Shown here: positions 1 through 5,947 of the stretch, one piece after another | How the letters are laid out: each line of letters starts with the position of its first letter | How positions within the stretch are numbered: position 1 is the stretch's first letter | Source of the DNA: Pseudomonadota bacterium | GTDB taxonomy: Bacteria; Pseudomonadota; Alphaproteobacteria; Caulobacterales; Aquidulcibacteraceae | Length of the DNA: 5,995 bases | Direction of reading: 5' to 3' | Assembly: GCA_023461135.1 (NCBI GenBank) | Contig: JAEWNX010000232.1 | Location: forward strand, 1 to 5,995 | The notes under the pieces: model-generated | Told to the model about the DNA's origin: nothing | Seen by the model: the letters and a program-made list of their open reading frames with translations, nothing else | The model's database searches: none | Translations under genes and position numbers: made by a program

Positions 1-1219
1 ACTCCGTTTCCGCGAACGGCAGGATTACGGGCAGCAGGTCTGAGGTGGCGCTCTCGCGCAGGCCCTGGAACCTCACGGCGGTGATTGACGAATAGGAGTG
101 CGCGCTCTGGCCGATGGCGAAGAGCTGTGAGATCAAACGCGTGTCGTGGCCAATGTACGGACCGCGGCGCTGGCCCGCGCCGTCGATGTCGTAGCGGCGC
201 AGATATTCGTCGTCGTAGATGCGCTCGACGCCGAAGCCCCATTCCCATTGCTCGCTGATGTCGAACCGGCCTTCGGCGAAGGCGCTGTAGCGGAAGAGTT
301 CGTCGTCGAACGTGTCGCCGTCCGTATCGAAGAGCTGCTCTTGCGTGAAGGTCGTGTCGATCTCGAGTTCGCCCGACCAGAAGCGCTTGCGATAGTCGAG
401 GCCGATCAATGGATTGACGTTGCTGTGCACGCGCAGCGTCGTCGTCAGGTCCTGCGACGGCGAAATGGCCCAATAATACGGCTGCGCGTAGAACGCGCCG
501 AGACGGCGATTACGGCCGATGTTCGGCGGCAGGAAGCCCGACGCGCGCTCGATCGTGGGATCGGGGTGCGCGATGTAAGGCAGATAGAGCACCGGCACGC
601 CGGCCACTTCAACCACCGCGCCGTAATAGGAGATCGTCCGGGTTTCGCGGTCCTGCACAGCGCGCCGCGCGCGCAGGCTCCACGTCGGCGGCCGATCGCC
701 CGCCTGGCAGATCGGGCAGCTCGTGTAGATGACGTTGCGGAGTTCGCTCTCGCCTTCGCCGTGCCGCAGCGCCGAGCGCGCCGCGAGCGTGCCATTCTGC
801 CCGAGGCGCGCGCGCAGCTCGCTCGCGGCGCCGACATTCAACGCTTCGTCGGCGTCGATCGCGTCTGCGTAAGTGACCGACCCGTCCTCAAGCACGATTT
901 CGACATTGCCGGAGGCGCGCACGGCGCCGCCGTTGAGGTCATAGACCAGCCGGTCGGCCCGCATGGTGCGGCCTTGGTAGCGAACCTGGACGTTGCCTTC
1001 CGCGGTGATGGTGCCGGCGAGCTGATCGTCGGTCAGCACATCCGCCTCGAGCAGCACAGCATCCGGGTTCTGCGCGGTCGGCGCAGGTGCAGGATCGGCG
1101 GTTTGGGTTTGGGTCTGGGCAAGCGCGGCCGGGCTGACGCTGACGGCTAGCGCCGCGGCAAGCGCGGCCCAACCGATCGGCGCACGTTCGGCTCGATCGT
1201 TCTCCCCCGAACGGCGCAT
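1..1219 (-). CDS. lptD: LPS-assembly protein LptD (OstA/Imp), N-terminal part, cut by the left window edge
   Basis: Outer-membrane beta-barrel protein that, with the lipoprotein LptE, receives LPS from the periplasmic Lpt bridge and inserts it into the outer leaflet. The minus frame is open from the start to base 1 and gives about 406 residues of a protein that usually has 700-800. Reading it: basic N-terminus, hydrophobic segment (about 15-33) and a signal peptidase site after ALA at 32-34. Next come a QTQTQT stretch, an OstA/LptA-like beta-jellyroll (about 55-150, with the EGNVQVRYQGRTMRADRLVYD-type repeat), a TSCPIC motif (166-171), and the family-typical stretch ending in PVLYLPYIAHPDP and SGFLPP (209-232). 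The barrel domain begins after that (aromatic, alternating strands such as YYWAISPSQDLT) and leaves the window. ATG at 1219 is preferred because AGAGGG sits 6 bases before it. ATG at 1225 (two codons earlier) is the alternative, and an in-frame TAG lies further upstream. It follows lptF-lptG on the same strand. Identification is firm; the C-terminus is unseen. Confidence 0.95.
   Translation of the reverse strand, partial: MRRSGENDRAERAPIGWAALAAALAVSVSPAALAQTQTQTADPAPAPTAQNPDAVLLEADVLTDDQLAGTITAEGNVQVRYQGRTMRADRLVYDLNGGAVRASGNVEIVLEDGSVTYADAIDADEALNVGAASELRARLGQNGTLAARSALRHGEGESELRNVIYTSCPICQAGDRPPTWSLRARRAVQDRETRTISYYGAVVEVAGVPVLYLPYIAHPDPTIERASGFLPPNIGRNRRLGAFYAQPYYWAISPSQDLTTTLRVHSNVNPLIGLDYRKRFWSGELEIDTTFTQEQLFDTDGDTFDDELFRYSAFAEGRFDISEQWEWGFGVERIYDDEYLRRYDIDGAGQRRGPYIGHDTRLISQLFAIGQSAHSYSSITAVRFQGLRESATSDLLPVILPFAETE
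1100..1117. repeat. Three 6-bp tandem units encoding QTQTQT in LptD
   Basis: On the plus strand this reads GGTTTG, GGTTTG, GGTCTG. On the coding (minus) strand it gives three Gln-Thr pairs directly after the predicted signal peptidase cleavage site of LptD. The unit length is a multiple of three, so copy-number change would keep the frame. It lies in the unstructured start of the mature protein. It is a very short repeat and may simply reflect low-complexity linker sequence. Confidence 0.5.
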
Positions 1220-1225
1220 CCGCAT

Positions 1226-1231
1226 CCCTCT
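1226..1231 (-). promoter_or_regulatory. Ribosome binding site that decides the lptD start
   Basis: AGAGGG on the minus strand lies immediately before the ATG at 1225 and 6 bases before the ATG at 1219. Only the second has normal Shine-Dalgarno spacing, so 1219 is the likelier start. The difference is two residues of the signal peptide and does not affect the mature protein. Confidence 0.55.
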
Positions 1232-1289
1232 GTGCGACTCCCCAACCTACCTAACCGCCCGAGCTACGGGGCGTCCAGCGCCGGAAGCC

Positions 1290-1312
1290 GCGCGGGGAAT
1301 CGTTTCCCGCGC
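1290..1312. repeat. 10-bp inverted repeat (hairpin) just downstream of lptG
   Basis: The arms are GCGCGGGGAA (1290-1299) and TTTCCCGCGC (1303-1312), with a TCG loop. Nine of ten positions pair; the tenth is a G-T wobble when read on the plus strand and an A-C mismatch on the minus strand, the direction of lptG and lptD transcription. It begins 10 bases after the lptG stop. No T-run follows on the minus strand, so it is not a standard intrinsic terminator. It could stabilise the lptFG 3' end, cause partial pausing, or be a protein-binding site. Confidence 0.6.
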
Positions 1313-1322
1313 CTGTGGCAGC

Positions 1323-2420
1323 TCAGCCGTCTTCCATGAAGGAGACAATGGAGAGGGCGATGAACACCCCCGCCAGCGGTGCGCTCCAGGCCGCCACCGC
1401 CGGCGGCACGGCCTGGGTCATCGCGAAGGCGCCGGCAAGCTGGCTGTAGAAGAAGAGAAAGAGCCCGACGCCGACGCCCGCGGCGCCCCAACGGGCGAGG
1501 TTGCCAAGCCGTTGCAACTGCAGCGAGAACGCGGCGCCCAGGCCGGCCATCGCGGCCAGCAGAAGCGGGTAGGCCAGCAGGCTTTGCCACTTGAGCTCAT
1601 ACCGGGTCGGCGCAAAGCCGGCTTCACGTGCTTCCTGGATGAAGGGCGGGAGCTGCCAGAACGAGAGCGAGGCGGGCGTCACGAACCGGTCGATCATTTC
1701 GGTTTCGCTGAGGCTCGTGGGGATGGCGAGGTGCGTGTGCCGTACAGGCCGGCCCCCCGGAGTGGCTTCGACAACATTGCTCAATTGCCAGAAGCCGGGC
1801 CGCAGTTCGGCGGTCTCGGCGCGCGTGCGGCGCACGAAGCGCAGCGCATTCTGTTGTTGTTCGAAAAACATGAACGTGGCCCCGCGCAGCGTGGCGCCGG
1901 TGTTGTCCACCCCATCGGCATGGATGACGATCTGGCCGTCCTCGTTGCCTTGCCGAATCCAGATGCCTGCTTCCCGCCTGCTCTCCGCCGGCGAGAGCAC
2001 GCCCTCTTTTTCCGACTCGAACACCTGGAAGAGGCGCGCGCCGAGCGGATTGAGCATGGTGATGGTGACGATGCCGAGAATGATCCCGGCGAACGCCGAC
2101 GGCGTCAGGAAGCGCCAAGCTGAAACGCCCGCCGCGCGCATCGCCACCAACTCGCTCGAGCGGTTAAGACCGATGATCGCCATCATCACCCCGGCGAGCA
2201 CGACGAATGGCAGCGTCTGCTCGACCAGCATTGGCGTCTTCAGCAGCGTCAGCCGCAGCGCTTCGAGCAAGGAGATTTCCGCTCGCGTGCCGACTGTGCG
2301 CATCTGCTCCACCAGATCGATCGTGAGGATCGAAGCGAGCACCGCGATGAGGGCGACGCCAATGCCGGTAAACACGCGCACGAAGACATAGCGGCCGAGG
2401 CGGGAGAGAAGGAAACGCAT
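1323..2420 (-). CDS. lptG: LPS export ABC transporter permease LptG
   Basis: Inner-membrane permease subunit of LptB2FG, which takes LPS from the outer leaflet of the inner membrane and passes it to LptC/LptA. The 365 residues match the family length (about 360). Predicted membrane segments are about 12-34, 60-84, 103-122, 279-299, 309-330 and 338-360, giving the YjgP/YjgQ layout of three helices, a periplasmic beta-jellyroll (about 125-265) and three more helices. NRSSELVAMRAAGVS (86-100) is the cytoplasmic coupling-helix region that contacts LptB. The stretch SFWQLPPFIQEAREAG (253-268), followed by the basic/aromatic RYELKWQSLLAYPLL (273-287) leading into helix 4, is typical of LptG rather than LptF. 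The ATG lies 4 bp after the lptF stop, with GGAGAG some 10 bases upstream inside the end of lptF. No break or missing segment is seen. Confidence 0.96.
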   Translation of the reverse strand: MRFLLSRLGRYVFVRVFTGIGVALIAVLASILTIDLVEQMRTVGTRAEISLLEALRLTLLKTPMLVEQTLPFVVLAGVMMAIIGLNRSSELVAMRAAGVSAWRFLTPSAFAGIILGIVTITMLNPLGARLFQVFESEKEGVLSPAESRREAGIWIRQGNEDGQIVIHADGVDNTGATLRGATFMFFEQQQNALRFVRRTRAETAELRPGFWQLSNVVEATPGGRPVRHTHLAIPTSLSETEMIDRFVTPASLSFWQLPPFIQEAREAGFAPTRYELKWQSLLAYPLLLAAMAGLGAAFSLQLQRLGNLARWGAAGVGVGLFLFFYSQLAGAFAMTQAVPPAVAAWSAPLAGVFIALSIVSFMEDG

Positions 2421-2424
2421 AGGC

Positions 2425-3549
2425 CTAACTCTCCGCCAACACGGAGGGGCCTTCGGCGAAGCGTTTGCGGCGCGCGCGCCTCCCCCCCATCGTAAGGCCC
2501 GCGATCAGCATCACCAACAGCGGCAGGGCGTATTGGACGGCGTTGAGATCCGGCTCATCGACCGCCGCTGCCTGCACGGCGAGCGCGATGAGGCGCACCA
2601 AGAGCGCGAGGATCGCGGCGATCATGATGCGCCGCCCATAGCCGCGGCGGCTGAATTCTCCCATCAGCACGCCAGCCAGCGCGATCATTGCAAGCGCGAG
2701 GTTGAGCAACGGCGCAGAGAGGCGCGCATGCGCCTCTGCAAGGAATTGTTCGACGTTGCGCTGGTCGTAATGGCTCGTCATGTCGGGGAAGAGGAGCTGG
2801 TAGAGCGTGCGGTCCGAGGCCTTGAGGAAGAAGATTTCCGGTTCCTGGAAGTCCTCTCCGAGCTGCAGCACGTAGCGGTCGAAGTCGAGCACATCGACCG
2901 CGCCGTCTTCGGTCTGCCGCTGCACTTGCCCGTCGCGCATGACGATGGCCGGGCGCCCGTCGATGGTCACGATCGCGCCGGCGCGTGCTGTGTACGTGAT
3001 CGGCAATTCCGGCCGCGCGTCGTTGATCAGCATGTCGCGCAGTTCGCCCCCGCCGCCGCGTTCGCGGGCGTAGAGCGTGAGGTCTTCGGTCGGGAATGTA
3101 AACGAGCCCTCCTCGATCAGGCTGGACGCAATATCGGTGCGCAAGGCGTAGAAGACTTCGCGCCGCTCTTCGAAGGCGGCGGGCTGGATCACGACATTGA
3201 TCGCAAGGTGCACCAGCGCGGCGAGTGTCGCCAACTGCATGATTGGCCGCGCGATGCGCTGGCGCGAAACGCCGGCGCCGTAAAGCACCGCCACCTCGCT
3301 TTCGCTCTGCATCCGGTTCAGCGCGTAAACGACGGCGATGAACACGGCCATCGGCAGGATGAGCGAGATGAGCTGCGGCAGCGCCAGGATCGTCACCCAG
3401 GCGAAGGCGAAGCCCGCGCGCCGGTTGGTGATGATGATGTCGAGCTGGTTGAGGCCCTGCGTCAGGATCGCGATCGCCGCCAGCGCCCCAAGGATCGCCA
3501 GCAGCGGGCCGAGCGCCTGCCGGAAAACGTAGGCCGAGACGGTGTTCAT
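2425..3549 (-). CDS. lptF: LPS export ABC transporter permease LptF
   Basis: Partner permease of LptG in the LptB2FG complex of the inner membrane; together they form the cavity through which LPS is extracted. The 374 residues show helices at about 12-30, 53-77, 103-121, 278-296, 308-328 and 336-354, with a periplasmic beta-rich domain between (about 125-268). RMQSESEVAVLYGAGVSRQR (79-98) is the coupling-helix motif that docks on LptB. The tail after helix 6 is strongly basic (GGRRARRKR, 355-363), consistent with a cytoplasmic C-terminus by the positive-inside rule. Start at ATG 3549 is supported by AGGAG 4 bases upstream (3554-3558). It is the first gene of the minus-strand cluster and is followed 4 bp later by lptG, so the two subunits should be made together. 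Assigned LptF rather than LptG by position next to pepA, as in E. coli, and by its N-terminus. Confidence 0.95.
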   Translation of the reverse strand: MNTVSAYVFRQALGPLLAILGALAAIAILTQGLNQLDIIITNRRAGFAFAWVTILALPQLISLILPMAVFIAVVYALNRMQSESEVAVLYGAGVSRQRIARPIMQLATLAALVHLAINVVIQPAAFEERREVFYALRTDIASSLIEEGSFTFPTEDLTLYARERGGGGELRDMLINDARPELPITYTARAGAIVTIDGRPAIVMRDGQVQRQTEDGAVDVLDFDRYVLQLGEDFQEPEIFFLKASDRTLYQLLFPDMTSHYDQRNVEQFLAEAHARLSAPLLNLALAMIALAGVLMGEFSRRGYGRRIMIAAILALLVRLIALAVQAAAVDEPDLNAVQYALPLLVMLIAGLTMGGRRARRKRFAEGPSVLAES

Positions 3550-3660
3550 CGCGCTCCTGTGGGCGGCGGGCGGGTTCCCCGTCGCACCGTTCCTACCCCC
3601 GCCGCCTTCGGCTTTTCAATTCGGGCCGGCATGGCTACCACTCTGGCCATCGAGGTTGAA

Positions 3661-3678
3661 GCGGCCGGGCAAGGCCGC
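3661..3678 (+). repeat. 6-bp perfect inverted repeat in the pepA leader
   Basis: GCGGCC (3661-3666) and GGCCGC (3673-3678) flank a 6-base loop, ending 11 bases before the pepA Shine-Dalgarno. If transcribed it would form a short GC-only stem in the 5' leader. Such stems are common by chance in DNA this rich in G and C, so function is uncertain. Confidence 0.35.
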
Positions 3679-3689
3679 GGACTTTCTCC

Positions 3690-3694
3690 AGGAG
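3690..3694 (+). promoter_or_regulatory. Ribosome binding site that decides the pepA start
   Basis: AGGAG with a 5-base spacer to ATG 3700. The same frame is open far upstream and has another ATG at 3631, but that one has no Shine-Dalgarno and would add 23 residues not expected in this family. The site fixes the start at 3700. Confidence 0.8.
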
Positions 3695-3699
3695 ATTGC

Positions 3700-5193
3700 A
3701 TGGACATCCGGTTTGTGACCGCCGGCGGTGGAGACGTTGTCGCCGTGATGGCGATCGAAGGCGGCGATTTGTTGGAGGCCGGCAAGGCGCTCGATTCGGC
3801 GGCGAACGGAAGGCTCACCAAGGCGGTGAAGGCGACGCGCTTTACCGGCGCGGCGGGCCAGGTTGTGGATGTGCTGGCGCCGGAAGGGATCGACTTCACG
3901 CGCGTTTTAGTGATCGGCGTAGGCAAGGCTGACGCCGCGGATGGGATGAGCGTTGAGCGCTGGGCGGGAAACGCTGTGCGTCGCGTATTGACGTCGGGCG
4001 CAGAGAAGCTGGTGCTGCAGCCCGACGCACTGCCGGGCGTCACCAAAGCCGAAGCGGGCGCGCACGCGGCGATGGGCGCACGGCTCGCCTCCTATCGCTT
4101 CGATACCTACCGCACCAAGCTGAAGCCCGATCAGCAGCCGACGCTCGGCGCCGTCGAGATCATGCTGGACGGTCCGGCCGCAGCGCGCGCGCGCGCCGAG
4201 AAGGACGCGGCGATCGTCGAAGGCGTGTTCTTCGCCCGCGATCTCGTCAGCGAACCGCCGAACGTGCTCTACCCGGAAAGCTTCGCCGAACGCCTGCGCG
4301 ACCTCGAAACACTTGGCGTGGAAGTCGAGATACTCGAGCCCGCGACCATGGAAAAACTCGGCATGGGCGCGCTGCTCGGCGTAGCGCAAGGGAGCGCCCG
4401 GCCCGCGCGGCTCGTCACCATGAGTTGGAAGGGCGCGGCCTCGAAGAAGGCAAAGCCCGTCGCGCTCGTCGGCAAGGGCGTGACCTTCGACACCGGCGGC
4501 ATTTCGCTAAAGCCCGGTGCCGCGATGGACGAAATGAAAGGCGACATGGGCGGGGCCGCCGCCGTCGCCGGCGCGATGAAAGCCGTCGCGCAGCGCAAGG
4601 CGAAGGCAAACATCGTCGGCGTGGTGGCGCTAGTAGAAAACATGCCGGGCGCCAACGCGCAGCGGCCAGGCGACATCGTGCACACGATGTCCGGCCAGAC
4701 CATCGAAGTGCTGAACACCGACGCCGAAGGCCGCCTCATCCTGGCGGACGCCGTCTGGTACGCGCAGGACAAGTTCGAACCGCTTGCGGTGATCGATCTG
4801 GCCACGCTCACCGGCGCTGTCATCGTCGCGCTCGGCCACGAAATGGCGGGCATGTACGCCAACGACGAAGACCTCGCGGCGTCCATCACGGCGGCGGGCC
4901 AAGCCGAAGGCGAACCGGTATGGCGCATGCCGCTCAGCGCCGCGTACGACAAGCTGATCGACAGCCCCAACGCCGACATGAAGAACATCGCCGGTAAGCC
5001 CATGGCCGGCTCGATCGTCGGCGCGCAATTCATCAAGCGCTTCGTCAAAGACGGCACGCCCTGGGCGCACATCGACATCGCCGGCACCGCGTGGAAGCCG
5101 GGGCCGTATGAAGACCCGCTCTCGCCTGCATGGGCGACGGGCTATGGCGTGCGGTTACTCAACCGCTTGATCGCTAACCGCTACGAAGAGTGA
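3700..5193 (+). CDS. pepA: Leucyl aminopeptidase (M17, PepA)
   Basis: Cytosolic two-metal aminopeptidase that removes N-terminal residues, notably leucine, from peptides; family members form hexamers. The 497 residues match the usual length (E. coli 503). An N-terminal macro-like domain covers about 1-155 and the catalytic domain about 165-497. GKGVTFDTGGISLKPG (258-273) holds metal ligands K259 and D264 and the catalytic K271. D282 in the MKGDMGG stretch and D341 and E343 in the M17 signature NTDAEGRL (339-346) complete the metal site, and R345 is the second catalytic residue. All are offset by 11 from the E. coli numbering as I recall it, so the active site is intact. ARDLVSEPPN (about 179-188) is the usual start of the catalytic domain. 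The frame stays open for over 1 kb upstream, antisense to lptF, which is a GC-rich artefact. In E. coli PepA also binds DNA (carAB control, Xer recombination); that role is not shown here. The stop overlaps holC by one base. Confidence 0.97.
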   Translation: MDIRFVTAGGGDVVAVMAIEGGDLLEAGKALDSAANGRLTKAVKATRFTGAAGQVVDVLAPEGIDFTRVLVIGVGKADAADGMSVERWAGNAVRRVLTSGAEKLVLQPDALPGVTKAEAGAHAAMGARLASYRFDTYRTKLKPDQQPTLGAVEIMLDGPAAARARAEKDAAIVEGVFFARDLVSEPPNVLYPESFAERLRDLETLGVEVEILEPATMEKLGMGALLGVAQGSARPARLVTMSWKGAASKKAKPVALVGKGVTFDTGGISLKPGAAMDEMKGDMGGAAAVAGAMKAVAQRKAKANIVGVVALVENMPGANAQRPGDIVHTMSGQTIEVLNTDAEGRLILADAVWYAQDKFEPLAVIDLATLTGAVIVALGHEMAGMYANDEDLAASITAAGQAEGEPVWRMPLSAAYDKLIDSPNADMKNIAGKPMAGSIVGAQFIKRFVKDGTPWAHIDIAGTAWKPGPYEDPLSPAWATGYGVRLLNRLIANRYEE

Positions 5194-5633
5194 TGGCTGA
5201 ACTTTGGTTCTACCATCTCGAACGTAGCGAACTCGAACGCGCCCTGCCGCCGTTGCTTGAGAAGTGCCTGCAGCGCGGGTGGCGCGCCATTGTGCGCGCC
5301 GGCTCGGAGGAGCGTGTCGATGCGCTCGACGCGATCCTATGGACCTACAAAGACGAAAGCTTCCTGCCGCACGGGCGGGATAAGGCGGAGCGCCAGCCCG
5401 TACTGTTGACGGCGCAGGGCGGCAACCCCAACGGCGCTCAGGTGTTGTTCCTCATAGACGGCGCTGAGCCCGGCGACCTCTCCGGCTTCGAGCGGGCGTG
5501 CCTCATGTTTGACGGGCGCGACCAAGTTGCCTTGGATTTGGCGCGCGCGCGCTGGAAAGAAGCCAAAGAGGCGGGCATCATCGCCTCGTACTGGCGCGAG
5601 AGCGCCTCCGGAAAATGGGAGAAGCAGGCATGA
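5193..5633 (+). CDS. holC: DNA polymerase III chi subunit HolC
   Basis: Accessory subunit of the replicative clamp loader; in E. coli chi pairs with psi (HolD) and contacts single-strand DNA binding protein. The 146 residues agree with E. coli chi (147). Family features: N-terminal strand ELWFYHLE (3-10), a helix with multiple Leu/Glu (11-27), GWRAIVRAGSEERVDALDAILWT (29-51), ESFLPHG (55-61, matching the conserved ESF-PH of E. coli), the hydrophobic strand VLFLIDG (84-90), LMFDGRD (104-110) and a C-terminal RARWKEAKEAG helix (118-128) followed by SYW and GKWEKQA. The start ATG overlaps the pepA TGA by one base (TGATG). A GTG one codon earlier is possible but less likely. The only Shine-Dalgarno-like sequence is GAAGAG too close to the ATG, so translation is probably coupled to pepA. 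The pepA-holC order also occurs in E. coli. Confidence 0.93.
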   Translation: MAELWFYHLERSELERALPPLLEKCLQRGWRAIVRAGSEERVDALDAILWTYKDESFLPHGRDKAERQPVLLTAQGGNPNGAQVLFLIDGAEPGDLSGFERACLMFDGRDQVALDLARARWKEAKEAGIIASYWRESASGKWEKQA

Positions 5634-5947
5634 TCCGCGCTGGTTTTTTCGCACTGACGCTGCTGGCCGCCGCCTGCGCCCCGCCGGCGGAGAAGACTGA
5701 CGAGCCCGCGCCGGAGCCGGTTGCCGCCGCGCCCACGACGCGCGCTGAAGCCACCGCGCAAGATACGTGCGGCGCCGCCGCCTATCGCGCCATGATCGGC
5801 ACGCCGATCGCCGCGGCGTCGTTCCCGGCGACGCCGAACATCCGCGTCATCATGCCTGACAGCGTCGTCACGCAAGATTTCCGCGCCGACCGCCTCAACG
5901 TGATCGTCGACGCCAGCGGCGCCATCACTGCGCTCGAGTGCTATTGA
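5630..5947 (+). CDS. Small lipoprotein of the peptidase inhibitor I78 family
   Basis: A 105-residue exported protein. Residues 3-15 form a short signal peptide ending in LLAAAC, a lipobox-like site with C16 as the lipidated residue; alanine rather than leucine at -3 makes this slightly non-standard. A Pro/Ala/Glu-rich linker (17-40) leads into a domain at about 46-105 with the I78 pattern: C47, a YRAMIGTPI helix (52-60), NIRVIMPDSVVTQDFRADRLN (70-90), then a DASGAITALEC strand with C104. C47 and C104 could form a disulfide. Characterised members of the family inhibit serine peptidases; many bacterial ones are unstudied, so the target here is unknown. The start shares ATGA with the holC stop (4-base overlap) and has GGGAG 8 bases upstream, which rules out an in-frame ATG five codons earlier. 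It is probably part of the pepA-holC transcript and is membrane-anchored, unlike cytosolic PepA. Confidence 0.85.
   Translation: MIRAGFFALTLLAAACAPPAEKTDEPAPEPVAAAPTTRAEATAQDTCGAAAYRAMIGTPIAAASFPATPNIRVIMPDSVVTQDFRADRLNVIVDASGAITALECY

Larger units (their letters stand above)
1220..1322 (-). other. lptG-lptD intergenic gap
   Basis: About 100 bp separate the lptG stop from the lptD start, in contrast to 4 bp between lptF and lptG. The gap contains an inverted repeat (1290-1312) close to the lptG stop and the lptD ribosome binding site at its other end. I see no clear -35/-10 pair for lptD on the minus strand. The gap is long enough for a separate lptD promoter or for a processing or attenuation element, but the sequence does not prove either. 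Confidence 0.5.
3550..3699. promoter_or_regulatory. Divergent intergenic region between lptF and pepA, presumed promoters both ways
   Basis: Both neighbours are transcribed away from this 150-bp region, so promoters for both transcripts most likely lie here. For lptF (minus strand) the best candidate is TTGAAA (3614-3619) with an 18-bp spacer to TAGGAA (3590-3595); the -35 is good and the -10 poor. For pepA (plus strand) GCTACCAC at 3634-3641 resembles the GCTANAWC -10 element described for Caulobacter, but no good -35 is seen at the expected distance. Neither is firm. The region also holds a hairpin in front of pepA and both ribosome binding sites. Confidence 0.5.

Noticed and set aside
146..1150. 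Plus-strand open frame of 334 codons.
   Set aside because: It is the antisense shadow of lptD; the minus frame gives an unmistakable LptD with signal peptide and conserved motifs, while this one has no recognisable features.
1512..2391. Two overlapping plus-strand open frames opposite lptG (203 and 266 codons).
   Set aside because: Both lie antisense to the clear LptG coding sequence, lack ribosome binding sites and show shadow-type composition.
3601..3616. GCCG-CCTT-CGGC followed by TTTT on the plus strand, resembling a small intrinsic terminator.
   Set aside because: The stem is only 4 bp and there is no plus-strand gene upstream for it to terminate; it lies in the divergent promoter region.
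2533..3699. The pepA reading frame is open for more than 1.1 kb upstream of ATG 3700, as if PepA had a 389-residue N-terminal extension.
   Set aside because: The extension is entirely antisense to lptF (plus the intergenic region), is rich in Arg/His/Asp as typical of antisense frames in GC-rich DNA, resembles no domain I know, and ATG 3700 has a proper AGGAG and the family-typical N-terminus.
4269..5087. Minus-strand open frame of 272 codons opposite pepA.
   Set aside because: Antisense to the catalytic domain of PepA; Ser/Ala/Pro/Met-rich composition is that expected from the complement of GC-biased codons.
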